In this document: positions 52,414-62,562 of the stretch, piece after piece | Numbering within the stretch: the first letter of the stretch is position 1 | Layout: every line of letters starts with the position of its first letter | Origin: JBPESN01 sp051710625 | GTDB lineage: Bacteria; Pseudomonadota; Gammaproteobacteria; Enterobacterales; Enterobacteriaceae | NCBI RefSeq assembly: GCF_051710625.1 | Contig: NZ_JBPESN010000008.1 | Span: 1-64,000, forward strand | DNA: 64,000 bases | Reading direction: 5' to 3' | Program-made: the position numbers and the translations under genes | The notes under the pieces: generated by a model | The model's database searches: none | Told to the model about the DNA's origin: nothing | What the model saw: only the letters and a program-made list of their open reading frames with translations

Positions 52414-52761
52414 GCTGACCCCACCCACAACTTCATCAATACACCAAAATTTACCGTCGCTGCAAAGATTCTCGTCGCCGCCGCTGTTTGACATGGGCCT
52501 GCGGCGTGCGCAGGCGGTCATCGGCGAAAAACAGGCATAATAACCGATATTGAGGCGAGAGTAACAAGCCCGCTGCCGAGGATATATCAGCATTTTCCTA
52601 TTTTATTCGCTGCTGGCCGTATTTACCTATTGCCGACTTGACGTGGCTAGAAGTCATGCTGTGCAGACAGGTTGCGGCCTGATCCATTCTTAACGCACAA
52701 TGTTGACCAGGCCGATGGGCGGGCATCTCCTGGCCATCCAGTGCGCAATCTTGGGAACGAT

Positions 52762-53325
52762 ATGGATAAGAATCTGCAAAAACCCAAAATACATCGTGTG
52801 GCGACCGTTGCCCAGTCCCGCCTGTTCACGGTTGAGTCCGTCGATCTGGAGTTCAGCAACGGCGCACGGCGGGTTTATGAGCGGATGAAGCCTTCTCATC
52901 GCGAGGCGGTGATGATCGTACCGGTGCTGGACGACCATCTGCTGCTGATCCGTGAATACGGCGCCGGCATCGAGGATTATGAATTGGGGTTTCCAAAAGG
53001 ACTTATCGACCCCGGCGAAGGGGTGATGGAAGCGGCGAACCGCGAGCTGATGGAGGAGGCGGGCTTTGGCGGGCGCAACTTTACGTTTTTGCGCCGTTTG
53101 AGTATGGCGCCGTCCTATTTCTCCAGCACAATGCACATTGTGGTGGTGCAGGATCTCTATCCCCAGCGGTTGCAGGGCGATGAGCCGGAACCGTTGCCGC
53201 TGGTGCGCTGGCCGTTAAGCCGTATGCTGGCGCTGCTGGACGAGCCCGATTTTTGCGAGGCGCGTAACGTGAGCGCACTGTTTCTCGCTCATGCCTGGCT
53301 TAATGGCACACCGAGAGAGGCGTGA
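52762..53325 (+). CDS. nudE: ADP compounds hydrolase NudE (Nudix)
   Basis: NudE hydrolyses ADP-ribose, NADH and related ADP compounds. The protein is 187 residues starting MDKNLQKPKIHRVATVAQSR. The Nudix box is complete, running from GLIDPGEGVMEAANRE to LMEEAGF. Upstream codons from 52672 are not conserved. It is divergent from igaA and convergent with mrcA. Intact. Confidence 0.95.
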   Translation: MDKNLQKPKIHRVATVAQSRLFTVESVDLEFSNGARRVYERMKPSHREAVMIVPVLDDHLLLIREYGAGIEDYELGFPKGLIDPGEGVMEAANRELMEEAGFGGRNFTFLRRLSMAPSYFSSTMHIVVVQDLYPQRLQGDEPEPLPLVRWPLSRMLALLDEPDFCEARNVSALFLAHAWLNGTPREA

Positions 53326-53364
53326 GTCCGGGCCGAGTCCAAAGACATCCGGCCCAGCGAACGG

Positions 53365-55740
53365 TCAGAACAGTTCCTGCTGCTGGCCATTGTCCATCAG
53401 CGTTGTGCCGACTTCATGTACTACCCGGTCTTTCGGCTGGGTACCGTCGATAAAATATTCCGGCCGGCTGTTGCCGCCGCCGTCGGATAACTTGCCGCTG
53501 CTCTTATCGATAATGAGGGTAACGACGCCCGGCGGCGGATCCAGTTTCTTTTCGGGGATACCTTCCAGCGCTATCTTCATATAATCATCCCAGATAGGCT
53601 GGGCGCTTTTAGCGCCGCCCTCGGCACCGGAAATCTGATCGCTGATGGCGCCGGAAGCCGTGCTTCTGCCCAAATTGCGGCGGTGATCGTTAAATTCTAT
53701 CCATACCGTGGTGACCGTGCCGCGGCCTGTGCCGGTGAAACCAGTTCCAGTCGCGGCATGGGGTACCCGTGCCGTTAGCGTCAGCCTGGCGGGAGACGGC
53801 TACATTGTTCCATATGTCGTCCGACAGCACCGCCGATTTCGGTGTATCGCCATAGATGACCGGCAAATCGCAGCTGCTGCACACCACTTTGGGTTTGGCG
53901 GTAAACAGCACCTGATCGTTCTCATCGGTGATTTTAGTGATGAGGTAGGGGGTCGACCAGATAACCGCCATTGGCCAGCTCCGCATAGCCCCGCACCAGC
54001 TGCAGCGGGGTTGAAGGACGCGGATCCCAGCGCCAGGGATTCGGTGTGGACGGTGTTCTGCGCCGGGAAGCTGAAGCGTTGCAGATATTCCGCGGCATAA
54101 TCCACGCCCATAGCGCGCATGGCGCGAACCATTACCACGTTTTTCGCCTGCCCCAAACCCTGGTGCAGGCAAATCGAGCCAGCATAGGTCGTCGGCGAGT
54201 TGCGCGGCCGCCAGTCGGAGCCGGCGCCGGCATCCCAGCGAAAAATAGGCGCATCATTGAGAATGGTCGCCAGCGTCAACCCTTTATCCAGCGCGGTGGT
54301 ATACAGAAATGGCTTGATATTGGAACTCATCTGACGCAGCGCCTGGGTGATACGGTTGAATTTGCTCTGATTGAAGTCGAAACCGCCGACCAGGGCTTTC
54401 ACCGCGCCATCCTGCGGATCCAGCGACACCAGCGCAGAATTGACGTCCGGGACCTGCGAGATCGACCAACCTTCGTCCGTTTGCCGCACCCAGACTTGTT
54501 GCCCCGCTTGCACCACATCGGTGACTTTTTTCGGCATCGGCCCCTGCTGTGTGTCGCTTCTGAGCGGCCGAGCCCAGCGCATGCCCGCCAGCGATAGTGC
54601 CACGTTACTGCCGTCGGCCATCATCGCCACCACGCCATCGACGCCAGTTTCGGTAATGACCGCCGTGTGCAATGGACCGTAAACCGGCAGGGTTTTCAAT
54701 CTGTCGCGGATATGCTGTGCGTCCCAGGGCGACTCTTTTACTTTCCACAATACGCTGCTCGGATCGCGGTAACCGTGGCGCATATCGTAAGCCAGCACGT
54801 TGTTGCGCACTACGTTCTGCGCCGCCTGCTGCAGCGGTTTGGTGATAGTAGTATACACCTTGAAACCGTCGGTATAGGCATTTTCTCCGTAGCGCTTGAG
54901 CGTATCCCCCGTCGCACCATCTCCGACACATAGGGCGCGGAAAAGTCGATTTCTGGTGCGTGGAACGGGCCACCAGCGCCGCGTCGCGCGCCTGCTCATA
55001 TTCGGCCTGGGTATGTAGTTTTTATCGCGCATACGCGCCAGCACGGTGTTGCGCCGCGCCAGCGTCCGTTCAGGAGAATAGAGCGGGTTGAAGGTGGAAG
55101 GGGCTTTCGGCAAACCGGCAATCATGGCCATTTCGCTCAGCGTGAGCTGACTGACGTCCTTGCCGAAATAGACCTGCGCCGCCGCGCCAACGCCATAGGC
55201 GCGGTAACCCAGGTAGATCTTGTTCAGATATAGTTCCAGGATTTTATCTTTAGTCAGCAATTGCTCAATCCGTACCGCCAGAAACGCCTCTTTGATTTTA
55301 TGAATAAGCATCCGTTCCGGGCTGAGGAAAAAATTGCGGGCCAGCTGCTGGGTGATGGTGCTCGCGCCCTGCGAGGCGTGGCCGGAAAGCAGAACGATGG
55401 AGGGTGCGCGCAAAATCCCCACCGGGTCCACGCCGTGATGCTCGTAAAAGCGGCTGTCTTCGGTGGCGACAAACGCATGCACTAATTCAGGCGGCATCTG
55501 ATCGAACCGGAGCGGGATGCGGCGTTTCTCACCGTACTGCGCGATAAGCTTGCCGTCCGCCGAGAAGATCTGCATCGGCGTCTGCAAGCGGATGTCTTTC
55601 AGCGTCGCCACATCGGGCAATTGGAGCGCAATATAGCGGTACATGCCATATATCGATGCGGCTCCCAACAAAATGCAACACACTGCAAAGATAAATAAAT
55701 ATTTTACGAATTTTACCTGAGAATTCTCATTTTTTGTCAT
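53365..55740 (-). pseudogene. mrcA: penicillin-binding protein 1A, frameshifted and partly deleted
   Basis: PBP1A is a bifunctional peptidoglycan glycosyltransferase and transpeptidase. The membrane anchor (FVKYLFIFAVCCILLGAASI) and glycosyltransferase domain (FVATEDSRFYEHHGVDPVGI, GASTITQQLARNFFLSPERM) are open. Frames change near 55020 and back near 54900, spoiling about 40 codons. The transpeptidase serine lies in MSSNIKPFLYTTALDKG. A frameshift near 54010 follows, and the region with the KTGT box is deleted around 53700. The tail SAQPIWDDYMKIALEGIPEK to NGQQQELF is in another frame. PBP1B (mrcB) would have to serve instead. Confidence 0.93.
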
Positions 55741-55834
55741 TTGGGCAGTTTGTAAACAACCGCGCGCTAGTATAAAGGTTAGCCTTGCTATTGGATACGC
55801 AATTTAAGTCCCGGGCCTCAGGGAAGGAGGAACC

Positions 55835-56305
55835 ATGGCGTTTGATCGTTGGCGGATCGGTATGGATATGGAGCCGGACGTCCTGCGCGCGCTGGCTTTG
55901 TCGCGTGATCGAGCAGAATGGCGCTGTCGCGGCTGGTGGCAATTTCCTTTATCCATGGCGCGGGATGCTCAGGGCGATCCTTGCCCTGTAGCGCCCATCG
56001 TCGACGCGCTGCGCCGCCTGGCGCCGCCGCTGGACTTTGTCTTTGGCGCCGAATCGGCGGCGGCCTGCCATTTTACCCGTACCGAACCCGGCCCGGTTCC
56101 CGAGGGCGGCGAGCTCTGGTCGCCGTTCGACATCTTGCGCGCAGCTTCAGAGCGTCCAGAGCGTCCATTCGCGCCGCGCGAGCGTCGCTGGCCACGCGGC
56201 GGGCGGACAGACGGCGAGACGGCGCCGCTTCCAGGCTGGCCGGCGGCCTGGGTGATTGCCGCCGGGCTGGCGCTGGCGCCGAAAGAGCGGCTGTGGCGCA
56301 GGTGA
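55835..56305 (+). pseudogene. hofM: HofM/PilM-like protein, shortened
   Basis: HofM belongs to a competence-like pilus gene set (hofMNOPQ) needed to use DNA as food in E. coli. The start MAFDRWRIGMDMEPDVLRAL and the C-terminal GWPAAWVIAAGLALAPKERL fit, but at 156 codons it is about 100 short of the family, lacking the middle. It precedes the hofQ remnant; hofN, hofO and hofP are absent. Confidence 0.7.
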
Positions 56306-56309
56306 ATCT

Positions 56310-57580
56310 ATGGCCCTGGCGGCAAACACGCTGGCGACGTCGTGTCCGCTGCGCCTGTTGCTGCTGCCGCCGCTGTGGCTCACGCATATCAAGCAGCGCA
56401 ACGGCCGGATCTATATCAGCGGCTGCAGCGAGGGGTATTCGCCAGTGGTTGTCCTGCGGCGCTGGCCTCCCTGCGTGGGCTGAATCTGGTGGTGACGCCT
56501 GGTGTTGAAGGCGAGATTACGCTGCGGCTGCACGAGATGCCCTGGCGCCAGGTGCTGGAACTGGTTCTGACGGCAGGCAATTTGCAGCAAACGCGTCAGG
56601 GACGCACGCTGGTGGTATCGTTGCAGGAAGCACCGGATGATACGCGCCCGGAAAGGGCTGCGACGCCGGTGAGGCGGGAGGAGGGCGTGCCGCTAGTTAA
56701 CCGGTTGATTACCCTGCAATACGCCGCCGCGGCCGAGGTGGTGCGCAGCATTGACGCCCAGCGCGGTTCGCTGCTGTCACCCCGGGGAAGCGTTCGGCTG
56801 GATAAGAGCACCAATTCGCTGGTGCTGCGCGATACCGCCTCCGCGCTGGCCGCCGTGGGGGATTGGATCGCCGTCTGGGATGTTCCACTGGAGCAGGTGC
56901 TTATTACCGCCCACATTGTCACCATCAGCTGGGAAAATTTGCGCGAAGTCGGGGTCAACTGACGTTATCCGGCGGAGAGCGCGCAAGCGGATGCGTATGC
57001 GATGGTAAAAATGCCCGTCGACGGACATCTGGCCCGCATCGGACTCCCGTTGGCGCGCCTGAATGGTCGTATGCTGGAGCTGGAGCTGACCGCGCTTGAG
57101 CAGGAAAATAAGGTGGATATCCTGGCGAGCCCGCGGCTGTATACTGCCCATCAGCAAACCGCCAGCATCAAACAAGGGGCGCAAATTCCGTATCCGATGA
57201 CCAGCGGCCACGGCAAACACCCTTCTATCCAGTTCAAGGAGGCGGTGCTGTGCATGGAGGTGACGCCGCGTATTCTGCGCAACGGGCGCATTACCCTGGG
57301 TTTGCGGCTGAGCCAGAACGTGCCAAGCAGTATCATCAAGCAAGGAGACAGCCAGGGTGTTACCATCGGTACAGAGAAAATCAAAACTCAGGTAACGATT
57401 GCCGACGACGACACCATCGTGCTCGGCGGCATATTTCAGCATCAAAAGCAACGCAGCCACGATCGGGTACCGCTATTGCCCGATATCCCCCTGCTCGGGG
57501 CATTATTTAAGCGCCAGCGAGCTAATTATAAACAACATGAATTAGTTATTTTTATTACGCCCACCCGCATATCAGGATAA
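56310..57580 (+). pseudogene. hofQ: secretin-like HofQ, frameshifted
   Basis: HofQ is an outer-membrane secretin of the DNA-uptake-like set. The start is unclear. From LRGLNLVVTPGVEGEITLRL to AHIVTISWENLREVGVN the first half is open to a TGA at 56960; after about 40 bp the secretin domain resumes in another frame (GRMLELELTALEQENKVDIL, SPRLYTAHQQTASIKQGAQI, VPLLPDIPLLGALFKRQRAN) to ELVIFITPTRISG. The signal peptide region is scrambled. Confidence 0.88.
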
Positions 57581-57915
57581 GCTACCGCCCCTGCATCGAA
57601 CAAAAGCGGGCACGCGGCAACAAAATTTATGCGTTTTTTTCGTTATCAATTTGACGCTGTCGGCGATTTCGCCTACAAGGGTAACCCATTGAGCAACGCT
57701 GATTTTGCGTCAAATGTCATACCGGTGGTGACACCGGGGATCCCGCTTGCGGTGTAAGCATCGATTTAATCGGTTGCCAAACTACCCGGAGTGTTGAGAT
57801 AATTTTTGCCTGATTCTCGCACTAACGCTCATGAGGTTTCAGTTTAGGTCCCGCCGCTAATTTGATTGGCGGGGCGGGTTGTCACTAACGAATAATTTTA
57901 GCAAAACCGAAAAAC
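57581..57915 (+). promoter_or_regulatory. hofQ-aroK intergenic region
   Basis: 335 bp without a gene. It should hold the aroKB promoters. An inverted repeat CCCGCC (57850-57855) / GGCGGG (57868-57873) lies about 45 bp before aroK, and a second, CCGGTGGTGACACCGG, at about 57721-57736. Neither has a clear T-run. No promoter boxes are assigned. Confidence 0.5.
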
Positions 57916-58437
57916 ATGGCAGAGAAACGCAATATCTTTCTGGTTGGGCCTATGGGTGCCGGAAAAAGTACTATTGGTCGTCAGTTGGCTCAACAACTTA
58001 ATATGGAGTTTTTCGATTCTGATCAAGAGATTGAGCGACGCACCGGGGCTGATGTAGGCTGGGTATTTGACGTGGAAGGCGAAGACGGCTTCCGCGATCG
58101 AGAAGAAAAAGTCATCAACGAACTGACCGAAAAGCAGGGGATTGTGCTGGCTACCGGCGGTGGCTCCGTGAAATCGCGCGAAACACGCAACCGCCTCTCC
58201 GCCCGCGGTGTGGTTGTCTATCTCGAAACCACCATTGAAAAACAGCTGGCCCGTACGCAGCGTGATAAGAAACGCCCGCTGGTGCAAGTCGAAGCTCCAC
58301 CGCGTGAGGTCCTTGAAGCGCTGGCTCGCGAGCGCAACCCGCTGTATGAAGAAATAGCGGACGTGACTATCCGTACTGATGAACAAAGCGCCAAGGTTGT
58401 TGCTAACCAAATTATCAATATGCTGGAAAGCAGCTAA
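57916..58437 (+). CDS. aroK: shikimate kinase I
   Basis: AroK phosphorylates shikimate in the chorismate pathway. It is 173 residues and nearly identical to the E. coli protein: P-loop FLVGPMGAGKSTIGRQLAQQ, substrate Asp in FFDSDQEIERRTGADVGWVF, and GIVLATGGGSVKSRETRNRL. It is followed by aroB 40 bp downstream in an operon. Intact. Confidence 0.97.
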   Translation: MAEKRNIFLVGPMGAGKSTIGRQLAQQLNMEFFDSDQEIERRTGADVGWVFDVEGEDGFRDREEKVINELTEKQGIVLATGGGSVKSRETRNRLSARGVVVYLETTIEKQLARTQRDKKRPLVQVEAPPREVLEALARERNPLYEEIADVTIRTDEQSAKVVANQIINMLESS

Positions 58438-58477
58438 TCTGAATTAACGAGATGCCGAAAAGGTCATTGAGCGTCCC

Positions 58478-59563
58478 ATGGAGAGGATTACCGTTACATT
58501 AGGGGAGCGCAGCTACCCGATTACCATTGCCGCCGGATTATTCAATGATCCGGCGTCTTTCTGGCCGTTAACGCGCGGCGATAGCGCCATGCTGGTGACG
58601 AACGACCGCCTCGCTCCTCTGTATCTGGAACCTCTGTGCGAGAGGTTGACCCAGGCCGGCGTCAAGGTCGATCGGGTCGTATTGCCAGACGGTGAACAGA
58701 ATAAATCGTTGACCGTGCTGGATCAGGTCTTCACCGCGCTTCTGGCTAAGCCCCATGGTCGCGATACTACCCTTATCGCGCTCGGTGGCGGCGTCATCGG
58801 CGATCTGGCCGGCTTTGCCGCCGCTAGTTATCAACGCGGTGTGCGTTTTATCCAGGTACCTACTACGCTACTCTCACAGGTTGACTCCTCGGTTGGCGGC
58901 AAAACCGCCGCCAATCATCCTCTCGGCAAGAACATGATCGGCGCCTTCTATCAACCTGCGTCGGTGGTTATAGATTTAGACTGTCTTAACACGCTGCCGT
59001 GGCGGGAACTCTCCTCGGGGCTGGCGGAAGTTATCAAGTACGGTATTATTCTTGATGCGGCTTTTTTTGCCTGGCTTGAAGATAATCTCGAAGCGCTGTT
59101 GGCGCTGGAGCCGCAGGCGCTGGCCTATTGCATCCGTCGCTGCTGCGAGCTGAAAGCCGACGTAGTGGCTGCCGATGAACGCGAGCAGGGCCAGCGTACG
59201 CTGCTGAATCTCGGCCACACCTACGGCCATGCCATCGAAACCCACATGGGTTATGGCAACTGGCTGCATGGCGAAGCTGTGGCCGCCGGCATGATGATGG
59301 CGGTGCGCGCCGCGCGTCGGCTCGGTCAATTCAGCGATGCCGATGCTGAACGGGTGAGTGCGCTGCTGCAGCGCACCGGCCTGCCGGTGAGCGGTCCGGC
59401 AGAAATGGCGCCGGAAGATTACCTGCCGCATATGATGCGTGATAAAAAAGGCATCGCCGGCCGGCTGCGTCTGGTGCTGCCGGTGACGCTGGGCAATGCG
59501 GAAGTGCGTACCAGCGTAGCTGATGATATGGTGGTGGCGTCTATTAAGGATTGCCAGGCCTGA
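58478..59563 (+). CDS. aroB: 3-dehydroquinate synthase
   Basis: AroB closes the first ring of the shikimate pathway, using NAD+ and zinc. The protein is 361 residues. NAD-binding GRDTTLIALGGGVIGDLAGF, the region TTLLSQVDSSVGGKTAANHP, and zinc ligands in LNLGHTYGHAIETHMGYGNW and WLHGEAVAAGM are intact. Together with aroK this keeps aromatic amino acid synthesis, a typical symbiont contribution to an insect host. Confidence 0.97.
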   Translation: MERITVTLGERSYPITIAAGLFNDPASFWPLTRGDSAMLVTNDRLAPLYLEPLCERLTQAGVKVDRVVLPDGEQNKSLTVLDQVFTALLAKPHGRDTTLIALGGGVIGDLAGFAAASYQRGVRFIQVPTTLLSQVDSSVGGKTAANHPLGKNMIGAFYQPASVVIDLDCLNTLPWRELSSGLAEVIKYGIILDAAFFAWLEDNLEALLALEPQALAYCIRRCCELKADVVAADEREQGQRTLLNLGHTYGHAIETHMGYGNWLHGEAVAAGMMMAVRAARRLGQFSDADAERVSALLQRTGLPVSGPAEMAPEDYLPHMMRDKKGIAGRLRLVLPVTLGNAEVRTSVADDMVVASIKDCQA

Positions 59564-59671
59564 GCCGGGCCGGGCTGCGCGCCAGGGCGCGTCGGTGAGG
59601 CCCGGTTTCATGTGATAAGCCCTTCCCGCGCTCCGGCGCTGGAAAAATCCCTCTCAGTCGGAAAGTTTTAT

Positions 59672-60670
59672 ATGGATGAGTTCAAGTCGGAAGACGAACT
59701 GAGACCCGATAGCAGCGACCGCCGTCCCCCTCGCCAGCGGAAAGGACCTATCGTGCCGAAAGTGCCTGTATCCAGACAGCATTTGATGATAGGTATCGGT
59801 ATTTTGGTGCTCCTGTTGCTGGTGATTAGTATTGGTTCAGCGCTGAAATCTCCATCCCGAACCGATTCAGGCCGCCAGGGCGCGGACAATAATGGCCCGC
59901 GTAATATCGATCTCTCCGGCTCGACTTCCGACTCCGACGCGGGTCCGTCTTCGCCTGGCGCTGCCGCGCCGGCAGCAAACAATGCACAGAACGGCGCCCC
60001 CTCCCCGCAAGAGCTGAGTGCGCCGCAGATGCCTTCTACGCCGCCGACTCAAGCCGCGCCGCTGACTACGCCGCGCGGCCAGCAACGCGTGGAATTACCG
60101 GGCAACATGGCCGATGCCTTGTCGCAGCAGGGGAGCCAGGTCAACGGCGTGGCCGCCCAAATGAATGGCCAAGGGCCGGTTTCCACCCTGCCCACCGCGG
60201 CGGCCACCTTGACGCCGGGCAGCCGCAGCGGCGCGCAGCACAAAGCGCCGGCGAAGGCTCCCGCCGCGGCCCGCCGGGAGCCGAAACAAACGCCGATGGT
60301 GCCAAGTGCCGGCCGCCAGACCGCCGGCGCGCCAAAAGCGGCCGCGAGCTCTCGCGTCCCCGCGCCGGCCTCGTCCAGTGGCGGCGCCGCGGGTTCGATT
60401 CAGTCTGCGCCCGCCGGTTATTACACGTTACAGTTGAGTAGCGCTTCGCAGCCGGCGACGCTCAACGCCTATGCGCGCCAACAGCAGCTGAGCCATTACT
60501 GGGTTTATCAGACCCGCCGCGACGGCAAGCCCTGGTACGTGTTGGTAAACGGGGTTTATCCTTCGCTATCGCAGGCCAAAAACGCGGTGGCGCAATTGCC
60601 CGCCGATGTACAGGCCAAAAAGCCCTGGGCGCGGCAAATTAATCAGGTTAAAAAGGACCAAAATAATTAA
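59672..60670 (+). CDS. damX: cell division SPOR-domain protein DamX
   Basis: DamX binds septal peptidoglycan. At 332 residues it is about 100 shorter than in E. coli, mostly in the cytoplasmic charged region and the low-complexity linker. It has an N-terminal MDEFKSEDELRPDSSDRR, one membrane helix (about residues 38-58), a long Ala/Pro/Ser linker (about 65-245) and a C-terminal SPOR domain (YYTLQLSSASQPATLNAYAR, WYVLVNGVYPSLSQAKNAVA). I start it at MDEFK, not the upstream ATA-like start. It looks functional. Confidence 0.93.
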   Translation: MDEFKSEDELRPDSSDRRPPRQRKGPIVPKVPVSRQHLMIGIGILVLLLLVISIGSALKSPSRTDSGRQGADNNGPRNIDLSGSTSDSDAGPSSPGAAAPAANNAQNGAPSPQELSAPQMPSTPPTQAAPLTTPRGQQRVELPGNMADALSQQGSQVNGVAAQMNGQGPVSTLPTAAATLTPGSRSGAQHKAPAKAPAAARREPKQTPMVPSAGRQTAGAPKAAASSRVPAPASSSGGAAGSIQSAPAGYYTLQLSSASQPATLNAYARQQQLSHYWVYQTRRDGKPWYVLVNGVYPSLSQAKNAVAQLPADVQAKKPWARQINQVKKDQNN

Positions 60671-60682
60671 GCATGCCTGAAG

Positions 60683-60717
60683 ATAGCGCTGTAGCGCTAT
60701 GGTAAACAGGGTACAAT
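60683..60717 (+). promoter_or_regulatory. damX-dam intergenic hairpin and candidate dam -10 box
   Basis: ATAGCGC/GCGCTAT (60683-60700, 4-nt loop) forms a perfect 7-bp hairpin without a T-run, after damX. TACAAT (60712-60717) may be a -10 box of a dam promoter; no good -35 is seen. Confidence 0.4.
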
Positions 60718-60753
60718 CCGCGGCTCTGAAGAGTGTGAGTAAGTAGCGAAGGC

Positions 60754-61566
60754 ATGAAGAAGAACCGCGCGTTTTTGAAATGGGCCGGCGGCAAGTATCC
60801 GCTGATTGAGGATATTCGCCGTCACCTGCCGCAGGGTGATTGTTTAATAGAGCCTTTTGTCGGCGCCGGTTCGGTGTTTCTCAATACCGATTACGACCGA
60901 TACATCCTCGCCGATATCAACAGTGATCTCATCAATCTGTTCAATATCGTTAAAGAGCGCCCGAATGATTTTATCCGCGATGCCCGGGCTTTATTTGCCG
61001 CTGACGCCAACATCTCTGAGGTGTACTACCTGCTGCGCAGCGAGTTTAATCTCTGCACGGACGCCCATCGGTGCGCGGTGTTGTTTCTGTATCTCAACCG
61101 GCATTGCTACAACGGTCTGTGCCGATATAACCTGAGCGGTGAGTTCAATGTTCCTTTTGGCCGCTATAAAAAGCCGTACTTTCCAGAGTTGGAACTGCAC
61201 CGGTTCGCCGAGAAGGCCAGTCGGGCGATGTTTGTTTGCGAGCACTACAAACAAACGCTATCCCGCGCCGTACCGGGTTCGGTGGTATATTGTGATCCAC
61301 CCTATGTGCCGCTCTCGACCACCGCAAACTTTACGGCATACCATACCAACAGTTTTAGTCTGACCGAGCAGCAGAACCTGGCGCGCCTCGCCGGCCAGCT
61401 GGCTCGTGAAAGCCGGATACCGGTGCTGATTTCCAATCACGATACCGCGCTGACCCGGCAATGGTATGGCGATGCGGTGCTGCATTATGTCACGGCACGC
61501 CGCACCATCAGCAGCAATATCTTCGGGCGCAGCAGCGTGAATGAGCTGCTGGCGTTATATCTCTGA
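60754..61566 (+). CDS. dam: DNA adenine methyltransferase (GATC)
   Basis: Dam methylates GATC for mismatch-repair strand choice and replication timing. The protein is 270 residues. Motif I-like FLKWAGGKYPLIEDIRRHLP, the SAM site CLIEPFVGAGSVFLNTDYDR, catalytic DPPY in VVYCDPPYVPLSTTANFTAY, and the recognition segment HRCAVLFLYLNRHCYNGLCR are intact. Eight residues shorter than E. coli at the C-terminus. Complete. Confidence 0.96.
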   Translation: MKKNRAFLKWAGGKYPLIEDIRRHLPQGDCLIEPFVGAGSVFLNTDYDRYILADINSDLINLFNIVKERPNDFIRDARALFAADANISEVYYLLRSEFNLCTDAHRCAVLFLYLNRHCYNGLCRYNLSGEFNVPFGRYKKPYFPELELHRFAEKASRAMFVCEHYKQTLSRAVPGSVVYCDPPYVPLSTTANFTAYHTNSFSLTEQQNLARLAGQLARESRIPVLISNHDTALTRQWYGDAVLHYVTARRTISSNIFGRSSVNELLALYL

Positions 61567-61613
61567 GCGGGGCCGCCCCGCCGCCGACTGACCATAACTG
61601 ACGGGAGACATGG

Positions 61614-62294
61614 ATGAAAAACTTTTTAATTGCCCCTTCCATCCTTTCCGCGGATTTTGCCCGCTTGGGTGAAGATACCGCCCGGGTGTTAGCCGCCGGG
61701 GCGGACGTGATGCATTTTGATGTGATGGATAATCATTATGTTCCGAATCTCACCATGGGGCCGATGGTGCTTAAAGCGCTGCGTAACTATGGCATTACCG
61801 CCCCAATTGACGTGCATTTGATGGTCAAGCCGGTCGATCGCCTGATCCCGGATTTTGTCGCCGCCGGCGCCAGTTACATTACCGTCCACCCGGAGGCGTC
61901 GCAGCATGTTGACCGCTCACTGCAGCTCATCAAGGAGCACGGCTGCAAAGCCGGGCTGGTCTTTAATCCCGCCACGCCGCTGAGCTGCCTTGGATATGTG
62001 CTGGATAAACTTGATGTCATTTTGCTGATGTCGGTTAACCCCGGTTTTGGCGGCCAGTCTTTCCTGCCTTCGACCCTGGATAAATTGCGTCAGGCGCGTC
62101 AGATTATCGATCGCAGCGGCAGGGATATCCGGCTTGAGGTGGACGGTGGCGTCAAGGTGGACAACATCGGCGCTATCGCCGCCGCGGGCGCCGATATGTT
62201 CGTTGCCGGCTCTGCTATTTTCAGCCAGCCGGACTACCGAACCGTTATCGACGCCATGCGTCAGGCATTAGCGGGAACGGCGGGGAATGCGTGA
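61614..62294 (+). CDS. rpe: ribulose-phosphate 3-epimerase
   Basis: Rpe interconverts ribulose-5-phosphate and xylulose-5-phosphate. The protein is 226 residues, a TIM barrel with IAPSILSADFARLGEDT, HFDVMDNHYVPNLTMGPMVL, LMSVNPGFGGQSFLPSTLDK and LEVDGGVKVDNIGAIAAAGA intact. Its stop overlaps the start of the gph remnant. Intact. Confidence 0.97.
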   Translation: MKNFLIAPSILSADFARLGEDTARVLAAGADVMHFDVMDNHYVPNLTMGPMVLKALRNYGITAPIDVHLMVKPVDRLIPDFVAAGASYITVHPEASQHVDRSLQLIKEHGCKAGLVFNPATPLSCLGYVLDKLDVILLMSVNPGFGGQSFLPSTLDKLRQARQIIDRSGRDIRLEVDGGVKVDNIGAIAAAGADMFVAGSAIFSQPDYRTVIDAMRQALAGTAGNA

Positions 62295-62561
62295 AGAACA
62301 GCCTATCCGCGGTATCGCATTCGATCTTGACGGCACTTTGACCGACAGCGGCCCCGACTTAACGGCCGCGCTTGATCGGACATTGTCAGAGCAGGGGCTG
62401 ACCCAGGCCGGGCTGGCGCGCATTGCCACCTGGATTGGCAACGGCGCCGATGTGCTGGTGGAGCGCTCGCTGCGCTGAGCCACCCGGATTACGTTCTGGA
62501 GCGTTTTGCCGATCTTTTGCCCGTGCTCGGGCTGCACCTTTCGTTAATGAGGTCTGTTTAA
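62287..62561 (+). pseudogene. gph: phosphoglycolate phosphatase, large internal deletion
   Basis: Gph removes 2-phosphoglycolate made during DNA repair. The N-terminus (GIAFDLDGTLTDSGPDLTAA with the catalytic DLDGT, then TWIGNGADVLVERSL) leads to a stop at 62476. The following bases read, in another frame, SHPDYVLERFADLLPVLGLH, which matches the family C-terminus. Some 160 middle codons are therefore gone. The start overlaps rpe and the end abuts trpS, so the operon spacing is kept. Confidence 0.9.
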
Positions 62562-62562
62562 A

